DNA from: JBEBSD01 sp040394475
Lineage (GTDB): Bacteria > Bacteroidota > Bacteroidia > Cytophagales > Spirosomataceae
Reading direction: 5' to 3'
Assembly: GCA_040394475.1 (NCBI GenBank)
Contig: JBEBSD010000005.1
Span: 62,001 to 126,000 of the forward strand
Length of the DNA stretch: 64,000 nt
Part shown: piece after piece, positions 1 through 7,729 of the stretch
Numbering within the stretch: position 1 is the stretch's first letter
Layout: each line of letters starts with the position of its first letter
The notes under the pieces: model-generated
Told to the model about the DNA's origin: nothing
Databases searched by the model: none
What the model saw: only the letters and a program-made list of their open reading frames with translations
Position numbers and translations under genes: made by a program

Positions 1-283
1 CCCCGGTATGGCAGGTGGGTCCGGCGGGGACCGCTTTGATAAGGATCGTGTCGCCGTCGCAGTCGCTCAGAATGTCCTGTACATCCAGATAGTTGCCGGA
101 GGTTTCTCCTTTCACCCACAGGCGTTGCTTGCTGCGGCTGAAAAATGTGACTTTGCCGCTCTCGCGGGTTTGCTGTAATGCCGCTTCATTCATGTAGCCA
201 AGCATCAGTACATTGCCGGTAAGGGAATCCTGAATTACTGCGGGGAGTAACTGGTCCGGTGATTTTGAGAATTGTAGTTCCAT
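1..283 (-). CDS. hisI: HisI domain of phosphoribosyl-AMP cyclohydrolase (HisIE), truncated by the window edge
   Basis: Translating leftward from an ATG at 283 gives 94 residues that run off the window. It contains the HisI signatures VTFFSRSKQRLWVKGE, a DCDGD metal-binding stretch and the end motif PAGPTCHTG. The enzyme opens the purine ring of phosphoribosyl-AMP, a step of histidine synthesis in the cytoplasm. In Bacteroidota this domain is usually fused to the HisE pyrophosphohydrolase; the fusion part would lie outside the window, so hisIE is an inference. It starts 16 bases after the hisF stop and closes the order hisH-hisA-hisF-hisI. Confidence 0.93.
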   Translation of the reverse strand, partial: MELQFSKSPDQLLPAVIQDSLTGNVLMLGYMNEAALQQTRESGKVTFFSRSKQRLWVKGETSGNYLDVQDILSDCDGDTILIKAVPAGPTCHTG

Positions 284-299
284 GGTGGTATCAGGCGGC

Positions 300-1085
300 T
301 TACAGCGTAAGCCGAACGGGAATGTTATGTTGATCTAAAAATTGCTTGAGTTCCGGAATGCCGATTTCATGAAAATGAAAAATACTGGCTGCCAGCCCTG
401 CATCGGCCTTCCCGGTTGTAAAAACTTCCCGGAAATGTTCCATCGTGCCGGCGCCGCCCGAGGCGATTACAGGGACATGAACGGACTCTGATATCCGGGC
501 CGTCAGTTCAAGTGCAAAACCTGCCTTGGTCCCATCGGTGTCCATGGAGGTGAGCAGGATTTCACCCGCGCCGCGTTCCACTACTTCATGGGCCCAGGGA
601 ATGGTATGCAGGGGGGTGGGTTTTCTGCCGCCATGGGTATGGACCAGGTCAGCGGCTTGCCCTGACGGGCTTTCGGCAGCCGGTACGAAGCGGGTATCGA
701 TCGCTACGACAATGCATTGGCTGCCAAACTCGCGGCTGAGCTGATTAATCAGATCCGGATCGCGTACGGCTGCTGAATTGATGGAAACCTTATCGGCTCC
801 TGCATGGAGCAGCGCAGAAACATCGCCAATGGAAGTGATTCCGCCTCCTACCGTAAAGGGAATGTTAATGGTTTGTGCGACTCTTTTGACAAGATCAAGA
901 AAAGTGCCGCGTCCCTCTACCGTTGCCGTGATATCCAGGTAAACCAGCTCGTCGGCTCCTTGTTCTGCGTACAGCTTTCCAAGCGCTACGGCGTCACCGG
1001 CGTCCCGGAGGTTGACAAAATTAACGCCCTTCACGGTGCGTCCGTCCTTTACATCCAGGCAGGGAATGATTCGTTTGGTGAGCAT
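300..1085 (-). CDS. hisF: Imidazole glycerol phosphate synthase, cyclase subunit HisF
   Basis: This 261-residue (beta/alpha)8 barrel enzyme closes the imidazole ring of histidine, using ammonia delivered by HisH and releasing AICAR. The N-terminal IIPCLDVKDGRTVKG holds the catalytic Asp11, and the second catalytic Asp lies in VVAIDTRF near residue 130. The phosphate-binding glycine stretches TVGGGI and VIASGGAG are present. Length matches the family. It lies 12 bases after hisA and directly before hisI, as in a classical hisHAF-IE block, and its partner HisH is encoded two genes upstream. AICAR produced here is the substrate of PurH, encoded at about 28 kb. Confidence 0.97.
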   Translation of the reverse strand: MLTKRIIPCLDVKDGRTVKGVNFVNLRDAGDAVALGKLYAEQGADELVYLDITATVEGRGTFLDLVKRVAQTINIPFTVGGGITSIGDVSALLHAGADKVSINSAAVRDPDLINQLSREFGSQCIVVAIDTRFVPAAESPSGQAADLVHTHGGRKPTPLHTIPWAHEVVERGAGEILLTSMDTDGTKAGFALELTARISESVHVPVIASGGAGTMEHFREVFTTGKADAGLAASIFHFHEIGIPELKQFLDQHNIPVRLTL

Positions 1086-1097
1086 GTTGTTGCGAGG

Positions 1098-1820
1098 TCA
1101 GTTGGTTTGAAATGTCCCGAGGGCCTTCAGGGAGATACGGCCTTCATAGATAGCTTTTCCGACAATTACCCCGTAGAGGTTCATTGCTGCGAGCTTTTCC
1201 AGGTCGTTCTGGTCGCTAACCCCGCCGCTGGCAATAATATGCAGACCGGGGCATTTTTCCTGAAGGTTTTTATAGAGATCCAAAGAAGGGCCCTGCAGCA
1301 GCCCGTCTTTGGCGACGTCGGTGCTGATCGCATACCGGATGCCTTTTTCCATATAGGCATGCACAAAGTCGTACACGAAAAGGGCGGTGTCTTCTTCCCA
1401 GCCGCTTACGGCTACTTTTTCCTGACGGGCATCTGCGCCCAGAATGATGCGCTCGCCACCGTATTGCATGAGCCAGCTTTCAAATAATTCCGGGTTCTTG
1501 ACCGCCACACTCCCGCCCGTTACCTGACGGGCGCCGCATTCAAAGGCAATTTTCAGGTCGTTATCCGATTGCACGCCTCCTCCGAAATCGATATGGAGGC
1601 GGGTTTTGGTTGCCAGGGTTTCCAGGACTTTCCAGTTAACGATCGCTTTGGCCTTGGCCCCGTCCAGGTCGACCAGGTGGAGCCGGGTCAGTCCTGCGTC
1701 TTCGAACTGGAGCGCCACCTCCAGCGGATGTTCGTTGTATATTTTTTTTTGAGCGTAATCGCCCTGGGTAAGGCGGACACATTTCCCTTCAATAAGATCG
1801 ATGGCCGGAATAATTTGCAT
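1098..1820 (-). CDS. hisA: ProFAR isomerase HisA
   Basis: This 240-residue protein is 1-(5-phosphoribosyl)-5-[(5-phosphoribosylamino)methylideneamino]imidazole-4-carboxamide isomerase, the Amadori rearrangement step of histidine synthesis. The start MQIIPAIDLIEGKCVRL carries catalytic Asp8. The second Asp is in IILGADARQ near residue 129. Phosphate-binding stretches FGGGVQS and IASGGVSD are visible. It is a half-barrel paralogue of HisF. The gene follows hisH by 33 bases and precedes hisF by 12, so co-transcription is expected. Confidence 0.97.
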   Translation of the reverse strand: MQIIPAIDLIEGKCVRLTQGDYAQKKIYNEHPLEVALQFEDAGLTRLHLVDLDGAKAKAIVNWKVLETLATKTRLHIDFGGGVQSDNDLKIAFECGARQVTGGSVAVKNPELFESWLMQYGGERIILGADARQEKVAVSGWEEDTALFVYDFVHAYMEKGIRYAISTDVAKDGLLQGPSLDLYKNLQEKCPGLHIIASGGVSDQNDLEKLAAMNLYGVIVGKAIYEGRISLKALGTFQTN

Positions 1821-1853
1821 GGTTATGATACGATTTGAAATGAGGATAATTGC

Positions 1854-2447
1854 TTAAAGCCTGATTTGGAGAAAATCATCCAGCAGTTGCTGTCCGGCAT
1901 CGCCACTGATTTCACAGTGAAACTGAGCGGCGTAAAAATTGTCCTTACGGAGCAGGGCGCTAAAGGGTTGCAGGTACTGACAGGTGGCAACGGTATATTC
2001 ACAGACGGGGGCGGCATAACTGTGCACAAAATAAACGTACGCATTTTCCGGCAGCGACCGGGTAAGCGGACTGCGGTAGTCATATATCGTATTCCAGCCG
2101 ATGTGCGGCACTTTGAATCCGGGTTGTGAGGGGAACCGTTGTACGTCCACATCAAAAATCCCCATACAGGTTGTATTGCCTTCCTCGGAATACCGGCACA
2201 TGAGCTGCATGCCGATACAGGTGCCCAACACCGGCTGCTTTAAGGAAGGGATGAGCTTATCAAGGCCCTTGTCCCGCAGGTAGGCCATTGTGGTGCTCGC
2301 TTCTCCCACCCCGGGAAAGATGACATAATCGGCGGAGCGTATTTCTTCCTCGGCGTCTGTATACAGGCAAGCAACGCCAAGCCGCTCCAGGGCATAAATC
2401 ACCGACTGAACATTCCCCGCGTTGTACTTAACAATAACTGTTTTCAT
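1854..2447 (-). CDS. hisH: Imidazole glycerol phosphate synthase, glutaminase subunit HisH
   Basis: This 197-residue class I glutamine amidotransferase makes ammonia for HisF. The nucleophile is Cys77 in the elbow GTCIGMQ. His177 and Glu179 complete the triad near the C-terminus, and the start KYNAGNVQSV is typical of the family. An oddity is that the usual His-Pro-Glu is His-Cys-Glu here, in QFHCEISG; the triad itself is intact. It is the first structural gene after a long leader that carries the His-codon peptide and a terminator, so its expression, and that of hisA, hisF and hisI, is probably set by attenuation. hisG, hisD, hisC and hisB are not in the window. Confidence 0.95.
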   Translation of the reverse strand: MKTVIVKYNAGNVQSVIYALERLGVACLYTDAEEEIRSADYVIFPGVGEASTTMAYLRDKGLDKLIPSLKQPVLGTCIGMQLMCRYSEEGNTTCMGIFDVDVQRFPSQPGFKVPHIGWNTIYDYRSPLTRSLPENAYVYFVHSYAAPVCEYTVATCQYLQPFSALLRKDNFYAAQFHCEISGDAGQQLLDDFLQIRL

Positions 2448-2470
2448 TTTTATAGTCAGGAGTTCTTGTT

Positions 2471-2516
2471 AATGAGTTATGAATTATGAGTTATGAGTTA
2501 TGAATTATGAGTTGAT
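2471..2516. repeat. AT-rich tandem repeat of ATGAGTTATGAATT type
   Basis: The units atgagttatg, aattatgag and close variants follow each other for about 45 bases just upstream of hisH. A short related inverted copy, aattcataac, sits at 2691-2700 beside the terminator, so the two bracket the GC-rich repeat block at 2581-2688. Confidence 0.75.
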
Positions 2517-2580
2517 AGTAATGGGCTGTCAGGTAGGTGTTTTGTTTGTTTTTTTATCTATGATCAAGTTTCCAAACTAA

Positions 2581-2688
2581 CGAAGCTCAGCGACCGCGCT
2601 TCGACGAGCTCAGCGACCACGCTTCGACGGGCTCAGCGACCGCACTTCGACGAGGCTCAGTGACCGCGCTTCGACGGGCTCAGCGACC
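2581..2688 (-). repeat. Five-unit tandem repeat, core GGTCGCTGAGCccGTCGAAG (minus strand)
   Basis: The block consists of about five units of roughly 23 bases, read on the plus strand as cttcgacgggctcagcgacc plus two to four variable bases. The units differ at a few positions, as in an old or drifting array. It lies inside the his operon leader, downstream of the attenuator, so it would be transcribed. A related core occurs at 51.5 kb. Confidence 0.85.
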
Positions 2689-2701
2689 ATAATTCATAAC
2701 T

Positions 2702-2737
2702 AAAAAAACCCGACTCTAGGAAGAACCGGGTTTCGGG
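2702..2737 (-). terminator. his attenuator: intrinsic terminator overlapping an antiterminator arm
   Basis: Read on the minus strand, AAACCCG (2733-2727) pairs with CGGGTTT (2712-2706), with three more pairs inside the loop, and is followed by four more T residues, giving a normal intrinsic terminator. The segment CCGAAACC (2736-2729), which overlaps the left arm, is perfectly complementary over 8 bases to GGTTTCGG (2799-2792) inside the hisL reading frame. Pairing with hisL would block the terminator. This is the expected arrangement of a transcription attenuator. Confidence 0.85.
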
Positions 2738-2771
2738 ATATTTGTATATTCAACCTTTATTCACAAAGTAT

Positions 2772-2852
2772 TCAAAACAACAGCAGATCCTCCGAAACCT
2801 GATTACGATTTAGATGATGGTGATGCTGCGGGTATGTTCCTGAAATTAACAT
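2772..2852 (-). CDS. hisL: Histidine leader peptide (26 residues, four consecutive His)
   Basis: A short frame from ATG at 2852 to TGA at 2774-2772 encodes MLISGTYPQHHHHLNRNQVS followed by EDLLLF. The four His codons are CAT CAC CAT CAT. It sits just upstream of a terminator and of hisH on the same strand. When charged tRNA-His is scarce, a ribosome stalled on these codons would leave the downstream GGTTTCGG free to pair with CCGAAACC and prevent termination. The role is inferred from position, codon content and RNA pairing; the peptide itself has no expected function. It is too short for usual gene callers. Confidence 0.85.
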   Translation of the reverse strand: MLISGTYPQHHHHLNRNQVSEDLLLF

Positions 2853-2914
2853 GCCGCGAAATTAATCAAAATTTGTCTAATTTTGCGCACTTGGATTAAT
2901 ATTTTCGTCCTTTT

Positions 2915-3919
2915 ATGGCATTTTTAAGAGTAGTGGCAGCGCTTGTGGCAGTGGTTTCCGTAGCGGGATGCGGAGGTGGCCCGAATGAACGACACCCGGA
3001 TTTGACCAACATTGAAGCGACCGTGCAGGTGGAGCGATTGGAGGAGGCGTTGTTTGCCTGTGAAAACGAAAGCCAGGTACTGGCGTTTCTCAGGAGGAAC
3101 CCGGTTCTCCCGCAGGCCTGTTTTTCGGATTATCCGATGGGGGATTCTGCGCTTGCTGCCCTTCTTTACAAAAACATCTCCAATCCGGTACTCCGTGATT
3201 TTCGTCTGCAACTGGATTCTATCTTTTACCAGGTGCCGGAAAGCCTTGAAAAACCGCTCGCTAATGCCTTCAGACACTTGAAATATTATTATCCTGATTT
3301 TAAAGTGCCCAGGGTGCAGACCCTGGTGACAGGGTTTATGGGAAACGATCTGTATGTGTCGGATTCCCTGATTGTCATCGGACTGGATTATTTCGGAGGG
3401 CCTGAAGCCCGCTTTCGACCGGATGTGTTTGACTATCAATTACGACGTTACCAGGAACCTTACCTGGTCCCCGCTATTCTTTTCTTCCTGTCGCAGTCGT
3501 ACAACCGAGCCGATCCCCGGGACCAGACGCTCCTGGCGGATATGGTCTGGTATGGCAAAGGGTATGAATTCGTAAAATACATGGCGCCGGATACCCCGGA
3601 TAGTCTGATTATCGGTTTTTCAGGGCGGGACCTGCAGCGGATCTACGATTCGCAAACCGACATCTGGGCGCATCTGATTACCCATAAGCTGCTCTATGAA
3701 GCAGCGGAACAGAAAAAGCAGAAGTACGTCGGGGAGCGGCCATTTACAGCCGAAATCGGACAAGACGTGCCGGGAGGAATCGGACGGTGGGTGGGATGGC
3801 GGATTGTGAGCCTGTTCCTGGCTGAAAATCCTGCTATAACACTGCCCGAACTGATGAAAAACGATAATGCGAGACGCTTGCTGGAACAATCAGGGTACAA
3901 AGGGCAGGTAGATGAATGA
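2915..3919 (+). CDS. gldB: Gliding motility lipoprotein GldB
   Basis: This 334-residue protein has a lipoprotein signal with lipobox VAGC (Cys19), so it should be anchored to a membrane facing the periplasm. The body matches the GldB family in length and in conserved stretches such as WAHLITHKLLYE and GGIGRWVGWRIV near the C-terminus. GldB is required for gliding in Flavobacterium and is found widely in Bacteroidota that have the type IX secretion and gliding apparatus. The start ATG is 62 bases from the divergent hisL start. A TAATTTTG at 2878-2885 fits the -7 element of this phylum, but no good -33 box is seen. Confidence 0.88.
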   Translation: MAFLRVVAALVAVVSVAGCGGGPNERHPDLTNIEATVQVERLEEALFACENESQVLAFLRRNPVLPQACFSDYPMGDSALAALLYKNISNPVLRDFRLQLDSIFYQVPESLEKPLANAFRHLKYYYPDFKVPRVQTLVTGFMGNDLYVSDSLIVIGLDYFGGPEARFRPDVFDYQLRRYQEPYLVPAILFFLSQSYNRADPRDQTLLADMVWYGKGYEFVKYMAPDTPDSLIIGFSGRDLQRIYDSQTDIWAHLITHKLLYEAAEQKKQKYVGERPFTAEIGQDVPGGIGRWVGWRIVSLFLAENPAITLPELMKNDNARRLLEQSGYKGQVDE

Positions 3920-4037
3920 GGAACGGTATTGCGGGATAAGTAAATAATAAGGGAGAAACCTGGAGGTTGTTGCAGAAGATGCTACATTTGACGCCCTCAG
4001 GGAGTGATAAGGGAATTATAAAAAGAGAGTAGTTGCA

Positions 4038-5870
4038 ATGGCAAAACAAAGAGGGTTTGACCGGGGGCAGGAAAGTGACGGGAAGGTAGATGGAGTGCCC
4101 TTTTTCAGTACGCAGAAAATGAGTAAGGATGGACTGAAAAAGACCTTGCAGATTTTTCGCTATACATTACCTTATAAGGGTGTTTTCATACTCGGGTTTA
4201 TATTTTTGGTGCTGGCTACCGCGACTTCGCTGGTATTTCCGAAGGCGATAGGAGCGGTGGTAGAAGTAATTGAAGGGAAAAGTGCCTACACCCTCAACCA
4301 GATCATATTGTTCCTGCTTGTTGTCCTTCTCCTGCAGGCTACGTTTTCTTTTTTTCGTATTTATTTGTTCACACGGGTCAGCGAAAGGGCCATGGCGGAT
4401 GTCCGCCGCGATCTTTACAGCAAGATTATTACGCTGCCCATTACGTTTCTGGAACGCCACCGTGTAGGGGAGCTTACCAGCCGTATCACTACAGATGTGT
4501 CGTATCTGGATGGGGTGCTTTCGTTTACCCTGGCAGAATTATTCCGTCAACTGGCGACATTGCTTATCGGAACCGGCCTGTTGTTCTATACTTCCTGGAA
4601 GCTTACCCTGTTTATGCTGGCGACATTTCCGTTCATGGTAGTGGCGGCGGTTTTTTTCGGAAGGTATATCCGGAGGCTGTCCAAAAGAGCGCAGGATGAA
4701 CTGGCACGGGCCAATGTTGTAGTAGAAGAAACATTACAATCTGTGCAGATCGTGAAGGCTTTTACGAATGAACCGCTCGAAATCAAACGGTACAGCAGCT
4801 CGCTGCAGAAGGTAGTGAAACTCCTGATGGAGGCCGCCACGTTTCGCGGGGCGTTTGTTTCGTTTCTGATTTTAGTCATGTCCGGGGGGATCATCGGGGT
4901 GATCTGGTTTGGGGCGACCCTGGTGCAGGAAGGCGAACTTGGAATGGCCGACCTGTTCACTTTTGTGGTTTATACGGCCTTTATCGGGGGGGCGATGAGT
5001 AGTCTGGGTGATATGTATGCACAGATTAACCGGACTATCGGCGCCTCAGAACGGGTATTGGAAATACTGGAGGAAACTTCTGAAATTGATGTGGAACTTG
5101 CAGCGGAGCCGGTCACAGTCAGAGGGGCCGTGACTTATAGCAATGTCCGCTTTTCGTATCCCGCCCGGAAAGATATAGAAGTACTGAAGGGGATCTCGCT
5201 GAACATTCGTGCCGGAGAAAAAATAGCCCTGGTCGGTTACAGCGGAGCGGGCAAGTCGACCATGGTGCAGCTGCTGATGCGGTTTTATGACCTGGAAAAC
5301 GGTGAAATCAGCATCGACGGGAAATCGATTGCCGCTTACGGATTAACCGAATTACGGAAAAACATTGCGGTAGTTCCTCAGGAAGTCATGCTGTTTGGGG
5401 GGACGATCCTGGAAAATATTGCCTATGGCCGGCCGGGTGCCAGCTTTGAAGCTATTTACGAGGCAGCCCGGAAAGCGCATGCCCTGGAGTTTATCGAGTC
5501 TTTCCCTGAAAAGTTCGAAACCATTGTAGGCGAGCGCGGCGTGAAACTATCAGGCGGCCAGCGGCAGCGGGTGGCCATCGCGCGTGCTATTCTGAAAGAC
5601 CCGAGAATACTGATACTGGATGAAGCTACCAGTTCCCTGGATGCCGAGTCGGAAAAGCTGGTACAGGCCGCTTTGAACGAGCTGATGGAGAACAGAACGA
5701 CTATTGTCATCGCCCACCGCCTGGCAACCATTCGCCGGGTGGACACGATTTATGTGATCCGGGAAGGGAAAATAGCAGAATCAGGAAAGCACGCTGAACT
5801 GGTACTGATTGAGGACGGCCTGTATGCCAATCTGATAAAACTACAATTCGAAGCCGTTACGTCCGAATAA
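4038..5870 (+). CDS. ABC exporter half-transporter, MsbA/BmrA-like
   Basis: This 610-residue protein joins a six-helix type I exporter membrane domain (about residues 40-340) to an ATPase domain. Walker A is GYSGAGKST at 400-408, followed by the signature LSGGQRQRV, Walker B ILILDEATSSLD and the switch histidine in IAHRL. It would work as a homodimer that exports lipid or hydrophobic substrates across the inner membrane; the substrate cannot be read from sequence. The N-terminus has a short hydrophilic extension of about 35 residues. TACATTTG at 3983-3990 could be a -7 element. The MutS-like gene starts 24 bases downstream in the same frame. Confidence 0.93.
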   Translation: MAKQRGFDRGQESDGKVDGVPFFSTQKMSKDGLKKTLQIFRYTLPYKGVFILGFIFLVLATATSLVFPKAIGAVVEVIEGKSAYTLNQIILFLLVVLLLQATFSFFRIYLFTRVSERAMADVRRDLYSKIITLPITFLERHRVGELTSRITTDVSYLDGVLSFTLAELFRQLATLLIGTGLLFYTSWKLTLFMLATFPFMVVAAVFFGRYIRRLSKRAQDELARANVVVEETLQSVQIVKAFTNEPLEIKRYSSSLQKVVKLLMEAATFRGAFVSFLILVMSGGIIGVIWFGATLVQEGELGMADLFTFVVYTAFIGGAMSSLGDMYAQINRTIGASERVLEILEETSEIDVELAAEPVTVRGAVTYSNVRFSYPARKDIEVLKGISLNIRAGEKIALVGYSGAGKSTMVQLLMRFYDLENGEISIDGKSIAAYGLTELRKNIAVVPQEVMLFGGTILENIAYGRPGASFEAIYEAARKAHALEFIESFPEKFETIVGERGVKLSGGQRQRVAIARAILKDPRILILDEATSSLDAESEKLVQAALNELMENRTTIVIAHRLATIRRVDTIYVIREGKIAESGKHAELVLIEDGLYANLIKLQFEAVTSE

Positions 5871-5894
5871 CCGGAGGGGAAAAATACAGAAAAA

Positions 5895-7676
5895 TTGAAG
5901 ACATTCTTTGAAACACAGAAGGCGACTGCCAACGAAGCGGAGCAGGTGGCCCGGCTCCGCTTTAATACGCTGGCACTGGCACGGACCGGTATTTTTTTAG
6001 CGTTTTTAATCGCTCTCTGGATAGGGGCCCGGGTCGATACGGCGGCCTATTGGGTCGCCGGGATAGCGCTCGTGGCCTTTCTGCTGCTGATGCGGAAGCA
6101 GGATGCGGTCCGGAGGGAACGGGATTATCAACGAAATGTCCAGACCGTTAACGAGGACGAAGGGAACCGCCTCTCGTTTATCTTCAACAGGGAAGATACC
6201 GGGTTGCACTACCTGGAAAAAGACCACGGGTTTGCCGGTGATCTGGACATTTTCGGGAGCCACTCGCTCTACCGGCTGCTCAATCGTACGCAAACCGCAG
6301 AAGGGAGCGCCAGGCTGGCGGAATGGCTGGTGCGGCACGCCTCTCTGGAGGAAGTCCTGCAGCGCCAGGAAGCAGTGAAGGAAAGCCGGAGTGATGCTGC
6401 ATGGAGGCAGCATTGGCAGGCCACAGCCTTGTTGCATCCGCAGGCTGCGCAGCAGATAGGCGGGCTGCGGACCTGGGTAACGACGCCCATGGACCCTGCA
6501 CTACGGAAAGGATTACGCTGGAAGTGGTGGGCGGTGGTGACGGTCGTGCTGCTGTTGGGGTGGATTTTACAAGTCCTCCCGTTCTGGCCGGCAGGATTTG
6601 CCCTTGTCGGGAATGGGTTGATTGTGCGACGGTATGGCGAAAAAGTAAAATTACTCACCGGACAGACCTATCAGCTGGGCCGGACACTGGTAGCGTATGC
6701 AGAGCTGCTCGGAATCGCCGAAGTCATTCCCTTTCGGACCAGGTGGTGGAAAGCGAGACAAAACCAGGGAGCTTCCAAAGCGCTGCGTCAACTGGGGGGC
6801 GGGTTCAGCCGGCTGGACTTCCGGCTGAACGCCTTCTTTACCCTTTTTGTGGGGTTTCCGCTCTTATGGGATTTGATTTGCCTGGATTTCCTGGAAAAAT
6901 GGAAGGAAAAACACCAGGGACAACTAGCACGCTGGCTGGCCTGCCTGGCGGATATTGAAGCCTTGAACAGCCTGGCGGGCTATGCATTTGCCGATCCGGA
7001 ACTTACACTGCCGCAGGTAGCATGGAGTGACGCGCTTGAAATCCGGGCCAGGGAGATGGGACATCCGCTGATTCCGGCAGCCAAAAGGGTCCGCAATGAT
7101 TTTGAGCTGTGCGGCACGGGCCATACAGTACTGATTACGGGATCGAATATGTCGGGTAAAAGTACCTTTCTTCGTACCGTTGGGCTGAACCTCGTGCTGG
7201 CACAGGCCGGCTCTGTGGTGCCCGCCCGGCAGCTTACCTGTTCACAGCTGCGTGTTTTCAGCAGCATGCGTACCCTGGATTCGCTGGAGGAAAGCACTTC
7301 TTCCTTTTATGCCGAGTTGAAACGGTTGCGGAGGCTGCTGGAAACGGCCGGAGAGGACGGGGCCGTCCCTGTATTTTACCTGCTGGATGAAATTCTGAAA
7401 GGAACCAATTCCGCCGACCGGCACCGGGGAGCGGAGGCGTTAATCCGGCAGCTGCATCCGCTGCCTGCCTCCGGGATGGTTTCTACCCATGATCTGGAAT
7501 TGGGAGAATGGGGGGAAAGCCAGGCGTATGTGCACAACTATCATTTCAGGTCCGAGATTGAAAGCGGGGAACTGCGATTCGACTACCGGCTGCATAAGGG
7601 TATTTGCCAGAGCTTCAATGCCTCCGCGCTGATGCGGATGATGGGAATTAATATCGGGCCCGATGGTGAGAAATAA
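5895..7676 (+). CDS. Membrane-anchored MutS-like ATPase
   Basis: This 593-residue protein has two hydrophobic hairpins, about residues 27-65 and 208-245, then a MutS-type ATPase domain at the C-terminus with Walker A TGSNMSGKST, the ST-rich DSLEESTSSFYAEL stretch, Walker B YLLDEILKGTNS and STHD. The mismatch-recognition and connector domains of true MutS are absent, so mismatch repair is unlikely. Its role is unknown. The first possible start after the ABC gene is TTG at 5895; the frame is open back to the ABC stop but contains no ATG until well inside the first hydrophobic hairpin, so a TTG start is likely. Probably co-transcribed with the ABC exporter. Confidence 0.85.
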   Translation: MKTFFETQKATANEAEQVARLRFNTLALARTGIFLAFLIALWIGARVDTAAYWVAGIALVAFLLLMRKQDAVRRERDYQRNVQTVNEDEGNRLSFIFNREDTGLHYLEKDHGFAGDLDIFGSHSLYRLLNRTQTAEGSARLAEWLVRHASLEEVLQRQEAVKESRSDAAWRQHWQATALLHPQAAQQIGGLRTWVTTPMDPALRKGLRWKWWAVVTVVLLLGWILQVLPFWPAGFALVGNGLIVRRYGEKVKLLTGQTYQLGRTLVAYAELLGIAEVIPFRTRWWKARQNQGASKALRQLGGGFSRLDFRLNAFFTLFVGFPLLWDLICLDFLEKWKEKHQGQLARWLACLADIEALNSLAGYAFADPELTLPQVAWSDALEIRAREMGHPLIPAAKRVRNDFELCGTGHTVLITGSNMSGKSTFLRTVGLNLVLAQAGSVVPARQLTCSQLRVFSSMRTLDSLEESTSSFYAELKRLRRLLETAGEDGAVPVFYLLDEILKGTNSADRHRGAEALIRQLHPLPASGMVSTHDLELGEWGESQAYVHNYHFRSEIESGELRFDYRLHKGICQSFNASALMRMMGINIGPDGEK

Positions 7677-7729
7677 CCGGCGGCCGCCTTATTCCTACAA
7701 AATCAATTTACACCAATTACTCGTATTAT

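Larger units (their letters stand above)
2448..2771. other. Leader region between hisL and hisH
   Basis: No further gene is visible here. The stretch holds, from right to left on the minus strand, the hisL stop, the attenuator terminator, about 108 bases of GC-rich tandem repeats and about 45 bases of AT-rich repeats, before the hisH start. It makes an unusually long untranslated stretch of about 250 bases between terminator and hisH. Confidence 0.7.

Noticed and set aside
1854..2447. HisH as a non-functional gene because of His-Cys-Glu
   Set aside because: All three catalytic residues, full length and operon position are intact.
5895..7676. True MutS mismatch repair protein
   Set aside because: Only the ATPase domain is of MutS type; the mismatch-binding domain is absent and hydrophobic hairpins are present.
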